From Syntrophaceae bacterium UBA4778 (GTDB taxonomy: Bacteria > Desulfobacterota > Syntrophia > Syntrophales > UBA4778), in NCBI GenBank assembly GCA_002403175.1, contig DHHG01000233.1, positions 1-5,071 on the forward strand: a DNA stretch of 5,071 bases. The letters run 5' to 3'. The translations under genes and the position numbers were made by a program. Of this stretch, positions 1-5,071 are shown one piece after another. Positions within the stretch are counted from its first letter, which is position 1, and every line of letters starts with the position of its first letter. The notes beneath the pieces were generated by a model, which was not told where the DNA came from, ran no database searches, and was given only the letters and a program-made list of their open reading frames with translations.

Positions 1-474
1 TATCGCATGGTGCGAATGATGAGTTTTCTTGATCCGTGGAAAGATCCTCAGAATACGGGTTTCCAGATCATTCAGTCCTTTTTGTCTTTCGGATCGGGAG
101 GTACATTTGGAGTTGGTCTCGGTGACGGAATGCAAAAACTCTTTTATCTGCCGGAACCGCACACAGATTTCATTCTCTCCGTTATTGCCGAGGAAAGTGG
201 TTTTATTGGCGTCTTTATTGTGCTGATGTTTTTCTTGCTTTTGGTATTGCGCGGCTTCATGATTTCATTCAAGGCCCCCGATCTTTTTGGAACGTTGCTG
301 GCAGGGGGATTGACAACCTTGATTGCCCTTGAGGCTTTCATCAATATTGCGGCTGTAACAGCCCTGATTCCGACGAAGGGATTGGCTCTGCCGTTCATGA
401 GCTACGGGGGATCATCTCTCATTATGAGCATGACGGCTATTGGAATACTGCTGAGTATATCATCCTCCAGGTAA
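1..474 (+). CDS. ftsW: FtsW, septal peptidoglycan glycosyltransferase (SEDS family), 5'-truncated
   Basis: This is the C-terminal 157 residues of a FtsW/RodA/SpoVE (SEDS) protein. The reading frame is open from base 1, so the gene begins upstream of the window; the ATG at 7 is internal, not a start. FtsW is an inner-membrane polymerase that joins lipid II into glycan strands at the septum, working with the transpeptidase FtsI. Visible family marks, numbered in this fragment, are a DPW..P loop motif at 11-16, the periplasmic signature PEPHTDFI at 51-58, and PTKGLALPFMSYGGSSL at 124-140 leading into the last helix. D56 matches the catalytic Asp of the family (E. coli D297). Three hydrophobic segments lie near 60-83, 95-118 and 135-153. 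The protein stops about five residues after the last helix, so it has almost no cytoplasmic tail, unlike E. coli FtsW. FtsW is preferred over RodA because of the dcw context. The TAA stop overlaps the murG ribosome binding site. Confidence 0.96.
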   Translation, partial: YRMVRMMSFLDPWKDPQNTGFQIIQSFLSFGSGGTFGVGLGDGMQKLFYLPEPHTDFILSVIAEESGFIGVFIVLMFFLLLVLRGFMISFKAPDLFGTLLAGGLTTLIALEAFINIAAVTALIPTKGLALPFMSYGGSSLIMSMTAIGILLSISSSR

Positions 475-478
475 GGGG
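473..478 (+). promoter_or_regulatory. murG ribosome binding site overlapping the ftsW stop
   Basis: The purine-rich AAGGGG lies 7 nt before the murG ATG at 486, a normal Shine-Dalgarno spacing. Its first two bases are the last two bases of the ftsW TAA stop (472-474). Ribosomes finishing ftsW therefore stop on the murG initiation site, which suggests translational coupling of the lipid II polymerase with the lipid II synthase. The coupling is inferred from position only. Confidence 0.6.
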
Positions 479-485
479 CTGTTTT

Positions 486-1568
486 ATGAATATAATTATT
501 GCAGGAGGTGGTACAGGCGGGCACCTTTTTCCGGGAATGGCCATTGCAGAGGAATTCCGAATTAGAGATGCCGGGACCAGGATTGTTTTTATCGGTACGG
601 AAAGAGGATTGGAAAACCGGGTACTGCCCGGGTCAGGCTATGAACTGAAACTGATTGACATAGCCGGGATAAAAGGCCGGGGGCTTCGATCTTTGGGGGC
701 GATGGCCAAGATTCCGCGGAGCCTTTTTCAATCCGTCGGAATAATCCGGGAAGTCAGGCCGGATATTGTAATCGGGGTTGGGGGCTATGCATCGGGTCCG
801 GCTGTTGCTGCTGCCCATCTATTGGGAATTAGAACAGCGATTGCCGAACAAAATGCATTCCCGGGATTGACCAATCGTATCCTGGGTAGATTTGTGGACA
901 GGATATTTCTGACTTTTCCCGATAAGGAAAAAAAGTTTTCCGCAAAAAAAGTGATTGTTTCAGGCAATCCGGTTCGCTCGGCATTCTGTCGAAGCGAAAA
1001 ACGGAAAGTAGATAGTTCTTTTACAGTATTGGTATTTGGTGGAAGCCAAGGTGCAAGAAATATTAATAATGCCGTGCTGGAAGCACTACCTTTCTTGAAA
1101 ACGATCAGCGGACTTAAGGTCGTTCACCAAACGGGTCCAGCCGAATATGACCGAATTGCAGAAGCTTATCGAACTGCCATTAGGGGAGCCGGAATCAATG
1201 CGGAAATTTTGCCCTTTATTGCCGATATGGCGTCGGCCTGTAATGCAGCTGATCTCCTGGTTTGTCGCTCGGGGGCAACTTCCATTGCTGAAATAACTGC
1301 TTGCGGCAAAGCGGCGATTCTTATTCCGTTCCCCTTTGCTGTTGCCGATCACCAGACTCAGAATGCCCGTGTTCTGGTCGATGCAGGAGCAGCCGAAATG
1401 ATCCCGGAAAAGAATTTAACCGGACAGTATCTGGCATCGCGGATTCAGGAATTATATAATCATCGGGAACAGATCGCTAAAATGGAAACCAACTCGGCCA
1501 AACTGGCAAATCTGAATTCTGCGGTGGTCATCGTCAATGAATGTATTTCCCTGATTGGCAAAAAGTAA
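486..1568 (+). CDS. murG: MurG, UDP-GlcNAc:lipid I N-acetylglucosaminyltransferase
   Basis: MurG (GT28 family, GT-B fold; E. coli EC 2.4.1.227) transfers GlcNAc from UDP-GlcNAc to lipid I, making lipid II on the cytoplasmic face of the inner membrane. At 360 aa it is the usual length. The N-terminal acceptor domain carries the first glycine loop GGTGGH (residues 8-13, with catalytic-loop H13), the second loop GVGGYASGP (97-105) and EQN (121-123). GNPVR (160-164) marks the domain linker. The C-terminal UDP-GlcNAc domain carries GGSQGA (185-190), HQTG (214-217), CRSGATSIAEI (260-270, with E269 at the nucleotide-sugar-binding Glu) and PFPFAVADHQTQNA (281-294). All expected motifs are present and the frame is intact. 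The ATG start is supported by AAGGGG 7 nt upstream and by the family N-terminus beginning directly at the Rossmann strand. It lies 11 nt after ftsW and 27 nt before murC. One oddity is a pair of A7 runs near codons 148-155, described in the findings. Confidence 0.98.
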   Translation: MNIIIAGGGTGGHLFPGMAIAEEFRIRDAGTRIVFIGTERGLENRVLPGSGYELKLIDIAGIKGRGLRSLGAMAKIPRSLFQSVGIIREVRPDIVIGVGGYASGPAVAAAHLLGIRTAIAEQNAFPGLTNRILGRFVDRIFLTFPDKEKKFSAKKVIVSGNPVRSAFCRSEKRKVDSSFTVLVFGGSQGARNINNAVLEALPFLKTISGLKVVHQTGPAEYDRIAEAYRTAIRGAGINAEILPFIADMASACNAADLLVCRSGATSIAEITACGKAAILIPFPFAVADHQTQNARVLVDAGAAEMIPEKNLTGQYLASRIQELYNHREQIAKMETNSAKLANLNSAVVIVNECISLIGKK

Positions 1569-1577
1569 ATTCTAAAC

Positions 1578-1584
1578 GGAAGAG
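1578..1584 (+). promoter_or_regulatory. Candidate murC ribosome binding site
   Basis: GGAAGAG lies in the 27-nt murG-murC gap, 11 nt before the ATG at 1596, which is rather long spacing. It is the best Shine-Dalgarno match near any of the three in-frame murC ATGs. The ATG at 1635 has only the weaker AAGAGA (1625-1630) with 4 nt spacing. This favours 1596 slightly but does not settle the start. Confidence 0.4.
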
Positions 1585-1595
1585 CAAAATAAAAG

Positions 1596-3041
1596 ATGAA
1601 TACAGTAATGGAAGAAAATCGTAAAAGAGACCTTATGAAAAGGAAGGTTAAACATATACATTTCGTAGGCATCGGTGGGATTGGAATGAGCGGAATTGCA
1701 GAGGTGTTGCTGAATCTCGGTTATACGATCAGCGGATCGGATCAGAACGAAAGCGATACAACGATTCGACTGAGTTCTTTGGGGGCGAGGATCTGCAAGG
1801 GACATCACGCATCCAATCTTGACCATGCGGATGTTGTTGTTACATCAACAGCGATCCGGGCCTATAACCCCGAAGTAATTGCTGCTCACGAAAAGAATAT
1901 ACCCGTTATCCCGCGGGCGGAAATGCTTGCCGAACTTCTGAAGATGAAATTTTCCATTGCCGTGTCCGGTATGCACGGCAAGACTACAACCACTTCTATG
2001 ATTTCAACCGTGCTGGCTCAATGCGGTCTGGATCCCACAATGGTGATCGGAGGCAAGCTGGCGAGCATTGGAAGCAATGCGCGGCTAGGCAACGGTGAAG
2101 TTATTGTTGCAGAAGCGGATGAAAGCGATGGCTCCTTTCTTAAATTGAATCCGTCTATTGCGGTGATAACCAACATCGATCGCGAGCACCTGGATTTTTA
2201 CAGCGGCATTGATCAGATCAAAGAAGCGTTTCTGCAGTTCGCCAATATAGTCCCTTTTTACGGGACGACCATTCTCTGTTTGGATGACGAGCACGTGCGG
2301 GAAATCGTTCCGCAAATTAAGAGGCGAATTATCAGCTACGGTATTGATCAGCCGGCTGATTATCGCGCTGCAAATATCTGTTTTGCCGGACATACTTCCC
2401 AGTTCGATCTGTCTTATAAAGGGGAAATGCTCGGAACGATTACCTTGAATGTCCCGGGATTGTTTAATGTATATAATGCAATGGCAACCATTGCCGTAGC
2501 CCGGGAACTGGACCTCAGCTTTCCCGCGATAGCAGAGGGGATCAAAACCTATGTCGGAGTTCAGCGAAGACTGGAAATCAAAGGGACTGAGGAGGGGGTC
2601 CTTGTTGTTGATGATTACGGACATCATCCCACGGAAATCAAAGCCACCCTGGCTGCGGCCAGGCATGTCTGGGAAAACCGTCTGATTGTTGTATTTCAGC
2701 CGCACCGTTATTCGCGCACCCAGGCTTTGTTTAACGAATTCCCACCGTCATTTGACGATGCGGATGTACTGATTGTTACGGATATCTATGCGGCCAGTGA
2801 GTCGATGATCGAAGGAATCCATTCATCGGCGCTTTGTGAGTCCATTCGATCTTATGGGCATCCTGATGTGCGTTATATTTCCGAATTCGATGAAATCGTC
2901 GAATATGTCGCGTCGATTGCCAAACCGGGTGATGTGGTGATTACGCAAGGAGCTGGGACCGTATGGAAGATCGGTGAGGAGTTGCTGAAGAATTTAAAAA
3001 AAGGTCCTGTAAACAAAGTGATGAAAATGGAAGTCGCCTGA
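1596..3041 (+). CDS. murC: MurC, UDP-N-acetylmuramate--L-alanine ligase
   Basis: MurC (EC 6.3.2.8) is the cytoplasmic ATP-dependent ligase that adds L-alanine to UDP-MurNAc, starting the stem peptide. It has the three Mur ligase domains. The N-terminal UDP-binding Rossmann domain has GIGGIGM at 25-31. The central ATPase domain has the P-loop GMHGKTTTT at 125-133, EADESD at 173-178 (Mg/ATP acidic residues) and TNIDREHLD at 192-200. The C-terminal domain has DDYGHHPTE at 339-347, FQPHRYSR at 367-374 and QGAG at 451-454. DDYGHHPTE is diagnostic of MurC over MurD, MurE or MurF (MurC and Mpl share it); dcw location and the UDP-MurNAc domain support MurC over Mpl. The length of 481 aa is normal. 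The start is ambiguous: in-frame ATGs lie at 1596, 1608 and 1635. Many MurC proteins begin near residue 14 here (MKRKVKHIHFVGIGG), while E. coli MurC has an N-terminal extension of similar size. The position after P-loop G125 is Met, where Thr is commonest. Confidence 0.97.
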   Translation: MNTVMEENRKRDLMKRKVKHIHFVGIGGIGMSGIAEVLLNLGYTISGSDQNESDTTIRLSSLGARICKGHHASNLDHADVVVTSTAIRAYNPEVIAAHEKNIPVIPRAEMLAELLKMKFSIAVSGMHGKTTTTSMISTVLAQCGLDPTMVIGGKLASIGSNARLGNGEVIVAEADESDGSFLKLNPSIAVITNIDREHLDFYSGIDQIKEAFLQFANIVPFYGTTILCLDDEHVREIVPQIKRRIISYGIDQPADYRAANICFAGHTSQFDLSYKGEMLGTITLNVPGLFNVYNAMATIAVARELDLSFPAIAEGIKTYVGVQRRLEIKGTEEGVLVVDDYGHHPTEIKATLAAARHVWENRLIVVFQPHRYSRTQALFNEFPPSFDDADVLIVTDIYAASESMIEGIHSSALCESIRSYGHPDVRYISEFDEIVEYVASIAKPGDVVITQGAGTVWKIGEELLKNLKKGPVNKVMKMEVA

Positions 3042-3073
3042 AGTCGGAATCCCGATATTAGGATACAGATGGA

Positions 3074-4009
3074 ATGAAGGCAGTTAGAGATCAGTTTCAG
3101 AAAGAACTTTCATTATTAACTCGGGGAAGGATTCTATTTGATGAACCTATGTCCCGCCATACCTCAATGGGTGTAGGGGGAATGGCGGATCTTCTTCTGT
3201 ATCCAGCCGAAGCAGGAGAGGTCGTACCTATTATCAATTACCTGAAATCAAAAGAAGTTCCTTTTGTTCCGGTAGGCAACTGCACAAATCTGATTGTTAG
3301 CGATAGCGGGTATCGTGGTGTTCTGATCTGTCTTGCCGACCTGAAAGGACTTATTTTGGATGAAAAGCCAGCCGGCATGGTTTCTTTGAGTGTGGAAGCC
3401 GGTGTGGGCTTGTCTGATCTTATTCGCTTGAGCATTCAGGAATCACTTACAGGAGTGGAGTTTTGCGCAGGGATTCCGGGATCGGTCGGTGGCGCTGTAA
3501 AGATGAATGCCGGCGCTTATGGAAGTGAAATGAGAGAGATCCTGAGTAAGATCGTAATTGCATCCAGCGAAGGCGTTGCTGATCTGGTCGAGAATGATCT
3601 TCGGTTTGAATATCGCAATCTTGATTTGCCGAAAGATGCGATCATTATCAATGCCGATTTCATCCTGAAAAAAGGGGATTGCAAGCATATAAGAGAGCGA
3701 ATTGCTTCCATCATAGAAGAGCGAAAGAAAAAACATCCCCTTCATTATCCGAGTGCCGGATCGATATTCAAGAACCCGCCAGGATTTCCTGCCGGACGGA
3801 TCATAGAGGAATTGGGACTGAAAGGCTTTGGAATTGGAGGCGCCCGGATCTCTGAGATACACGGTAATTTTATTGTGAATACCGGAAATGCCAGAACATC
3901 TGATATTTTGGCTCTGATGCAACTTATCAAGGAGAGGGCAATTTCTGAAAAGGGCATTGTTTTAAATCCTGAAGTCAAGGTAATCGGGTCGGATGAATCG
4001 ATCATTTGA
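3074..4009 (+). CDS. murB: MurB, UDP-N-acetylenolpyruvoylglucosamine reductase
   Basis: MurB (EC 1.3.1.98) is the cytoplasmic FAD enzyme that uses NADPH to reduce UDP-GlcNAc-enolpyruvate to UDP-MurNAc, the substrate of MurC encoded just upstream. The FAD-binding (PCMH-type) domain starts with RHTSMGVGGMAD (28-39), continues with a divergent loop VGNCTN (67-72), and has GIPGSVGGAVKMNAGAYG at 133-150. FEYRNL (178-183) supplies the active-site Arg, R181. The C-terminal domain has YPSAGSIFKNPPG (225-237) with the proton-donor Ser S230, and NPEVKVIG (298-305) with the active-site Glu E300. At 311 aa, without the E. coli-type extra Tyr loop, it looks like a type II MurB. The start is well bounded: an in-frame TAG lies at 3059-3061 and no other start codon lies between it and 3074. 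Shine-Dalgarno support is modest (AGGA at 3060-3063, 10 nt spacing). The 3' end overlaps ftsQ by 17 nt. Confidence 0.97.
   Translation: MKAVRDQFQKELSLLTRGRILFDEPMSRHTSMGVGGMADLLLYPAEAGEVVPIINYLKSKEVPFVPVGNCTNLIVSDSGYRGVLICLADLKGLILDEKPAGMVSLSVEAGVGLSDLIRLSIQESLTGVEFCAGIPGSVGGAVKMNAGAYGSEMREILSKIVIASSEGVADLVENDLRFEYRNLDLPKDAIIINADFILKKGDCKHIRERIASIIEERKKKHPLHYPSAGSIFKNPPGFPAGRIIEELGLKGFGIGGARISEIHGNFIVNTGNARTSDILALMQLIKERAISEKGIVLNPEVKVIGSDESII
3993..4009 (+). other. 17-nt murB/ftsQ coding overlap
   Basis: The ftsQ ATG (3993-3995) precedes the murB TGA (4007-4009), and both frames are read through these 17 bases. Bases here encode the last murB residues (DESII) and the first ftsQ residues (MNRSF). 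The overlap implies that both genes share one transcript and that ftsQ initiation is probably coupled to murB termination. The overlap is seen directly; the coupling is inferred. Confidence 0.8.
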
Positions 4010-4877
4010 CAAATTGCGTAAAATCAGACGAAACGGTATTAAGAGATCCTCCCGGAAAACATTGTTTGAAACGCGGCGTATCCGCTTGAAAAGGCACTCC
4101 GGGGAATTATCCCGTGACCTTATTACGGGCTTTGCCCTGACCGGCATCACAGGTTTAACATCTGTTTTGATGATCAGTATGTATCTTTTTTCTTTGGACA
4201 TGCCATGCTTCCGATTGGAGAAAATTGTGCTCAATGGGTGCAAAAAGGTAACGGATAAGGATATCCTGACTACGTCGGGAATAAGATCGAATCAAAGCAT
4301 TCTGACTGTCAATAGAGGGAAGGTGATCCGGAAAATCAAAACGAATCCATGGATTGAGGATGTATCAGTCAGAAGCGAATTGCCGGACAAACTGATAATT
4401 GACGTTACGGAGCGCAAAGCGGTAGCCCTGATGAGGAGAGATCAAACGCTCTATTTAGTCGATGCCAATGCCTGTCCTTTCAAAAAGCTGGATGATAATG
4501 AAAATGCTGAATTGCCAATCCTTACGGGTTTTAGTGAAAACGGAACGGATAAAGCGGATCTGATCAGGAAATCTTTAGACCTGCTCGATCTCCTATCAAA
4601 AAATGATGTATATCCGAAAATTGAACATATTTCTGAAATACATGTAGATGAAAATTCAGGCTTTTCCGTCTTCATGGACAATGGGATCAGGATTCGATTC
4701 GGTTTCGGAAATTATGCAGAAAAATTGAAGCGACTGAAACCTGTTATGGCCGACCTTGCCCGAAAAGCAAATGGTGTTTCTTTGTTCTTTATTGATCTGA
4801 ACAATCCGGCAAGGGTGACCGTTCAGATTGAGAATGCACCCATGTTCCCCAAATTTTCCAAAGGCTATAGGACCTAA
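3993..4877 (+). CDS. ftsQ: FtsQ/DivIB-type cell division protein
   Basis: FtsQ is a bitopic inner-membrane divisome protein that links cytoplasmic-side and periplasmic division proteins through FtsB and FtsL. Visible layout in 294 aa: a strongly basic cytoplasmic tail (1-42, 16 Lys/Arg), one hydrophobic membrane segment near 43-67, a POTRA domain (about 73-140) starting FRLEKIVLNG, with NPWIEDVSVR and LPDKLIIDVTERKAVALM as its typical later strands, then a FtsQ C-terminal beta domain (about 142-280) including YLVDANACPFKKL and ending near PARVTVQIE. The positive-inside rule places the N-terminus in the cytoplasm. The ATG lies 17 nt inside the end of murB in another frame. Only weak Shine-Dalgarno matches precede it (AAGG at 3977-3980, 12 nt spacing), so translation may depend on ribosomes reading murB. 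FtsQ is poorly conserved in general; the call rests on domain layout plus its place directly before ftsA. No ddl gene separates it from murB. Confidence 0.92.
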   Translation: MNRSFDKLRKIRRNGIKRSSRKTLFETRRIRLKRHSGELSRDLITGFALTGITGLTSVLMISMYLFSLDMPCFRLEKIVLNGCKKVTDKDILTTSGIRSNQSILTVNRGKVIRKIKTNPWIEDVSVRSELPDKLIIDVTERKAVALMRRDQTLYLVDANACPFKKLDDNENAELPILTGFSENGTDKADLIRKSLDLLDLLSKNDVYPKIEHISEIHVDENSGFSVFMDNGIRIRFGFGNYAEKLKRLKPVMADLARKANGVSLFFIDLNNPARVTVQIENAPMFPKFSKGYRT

Positions 4878-4907
4878 AGCAGGAAATGGAGCACAGTCAA
4901 ATTGAAC

Positions 4908-4913
4908 AAGAGG
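4908..4913 (+). promoter_or_regulatory. ftsA ribosome binding site
   Basis: AAGAGG lies 9 nt before the ATG at 4923 and is the best purine-rich match in the 45-nt ftsQ-ftsA gap. It supports 4923 as the ftsA start, in agreement with the family N-terminus. No promoter-like pair of hexamers with proper spacing was found in the gap. Confidence 0.6.
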
Positions 4914-4922
4914 TAGAATAGA

Positions 4923-5071
4923 ATGGCAAAAAGGAAGTTGATCGTCGGCTTGGACATAGGAACAACGAAGGTATGTGCGGTTATCGGGGAATGGACTGAT
5001 GATGGTATAGAAATCATCGGAATTGGCTCTCATGAATCGGAAGGATTGAGAAAAGGTGTTGTGGTGAATAT
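4923..5071 (+). CDS. ftsA: FtsA, actin-like cell division protein, 3'-truncated
   Basis: Only the first 49 codons plus two bases are present; the gene runs off the window end. FtsA is an actin/Hsp70-superfamily ATP-binding protein that anchors FtsZ to the membrane through a C-terminal amphipathic helix (not in the window) and recruits later divisome proteins. The N-terminus MAKRKLIVGLDIGTTKVCAV is typical: LDIGTTK (10-16) is the phosphate-1 loop, with D11 as the metal/ATP-linked Asp. GIEIIGIGSHES (28-39) and GLRKGVVVN (41-49) match the opening of subdomain 1A in FtsA proteins of Deltaproteobacteria and many other groups. MreB and DnaK are unlikely given GLRKGVVVN and the location after ftsQ. 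The start is supported by AAGAGG 9 nt upstream. ftsZ is expected next but cannot be seen. Confidence 0.95.
   Translation, partial: MAKRKLIVGLDIGTTKVCAVIGEWTDDGIEIIGIGSHESEGLRKGVVVN

Noticed and set aside
142..144. FtsW has Phe in KLFYLPEPHTD where E. coli FtsW has Glu289
   Set aside because: Phe at this position is, to my recollection, common in FtsW proteins (KLFYLPE), and the catalytic Asp is retained, so it is normal variation.
2085..2705. A 206-codon open frame on the - strand inside murC
   Set aside because: It lies wholly opposite a clearly conserved Mur ligase, its translation shows no recognisable domain, and no ribosome binding site or separate context supports it.
3044..3055. A small inverted repeat, TCGG and CCGA, just after the murC stop
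   Set aside because: A 4-bp stem with no T-run following is too weak for a terminator and sits between cotranscribed genes.
3443..3922. A 159-codon open frame on the - strand inside murB
   Set aside because: It is opposite conserved MurB motifs and has no family likeness; it is best explained as a shadow of murB codon use.
4006..4042. TTGACA at 4006-4011 as a promoter -35 for ftsQ/ftsA
   Set aside because: No -10-like hexamer lies 16-18 bases downstream; TAAAAT at 4019-4024 is too close and TATTAA at 4037-4042 is too far. The site is also inside ftsQ.
4656..5033. A 125-codon - strand frame spanning the ftsQ end, the gap and the ftsA start
   Set aside because: It covers the only sizeable gap but its translation has no recognisable features, and both flanks are well-supported + strand genes.

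Overview
This window lies inside a division and cell wall (dcw) gene cluster. Six genes sit on the + strand in the order ftsW (3' part), murG, murC, murB, ftsQ, ftsA (5' part). All six are recognisable from conserved family motifs. No gene was seen on the - strand, and there is no RNA gene, mobile element, CRISPR array, rho-independent terminator or convincing promoter. The longest stretch outside a gene is the 45 bases between ftsQ and ftsA, so no region over 300 bases needs separate comment.

The organism is a Gram-negative-type bacterium with moderate GC content, near 50% by eye. The gene order and the protein wording (the MurC N-terminus, the FtsA start, a MurB without the E. coli-type extra loop) look most like Desulfobacterota/Deltaproteobacteria, possibly near Syntrophales. 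That placement is inference from remembered family patterns, not a database search.

Layout: 1-474 is the C-terminal part of FtsW, the lipid II-polymerising SEDS glycosyltransferase. 486-1568 is MurG, which makes lipid II. 1596-3041 is MurC, the UDP-MurNAc:L-alanine ligase. 3074-4009 is MurB, the UDP-enolpyruvyl-GlcNAc reductase. 3993-4877 is FtsQ, a single-pass divisome protein with a POTRA domain. 4923-5071 is the start of FtsA, the actin-like FtsZ anchor. The gaps are 11, 27 and 32 nt, then a 17-nt overlap, then 45 nt. This fits one long polycistronic transcript that begins and ends outside the window.

The genes cover linked steps. MurB completes UDP-MurNAc, MurC adds the first amino acid of the stem peptide, MurG makes the final lipid II precursor, and FtsW polymerises it at the septum. 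FtsQ and FtsA build and position the divisome that directs this synthesis.

I found no undescribed system here. The points worth a second look are modest: in-frame slippery A-rich heptamers in murG, no ddl gene between murB and ftsQ together with an overlapping junction, an unusual FAD-loop sequence in MurB, an ambiguous murC start, and an 11-codon micro-ORF abutting ftsA.
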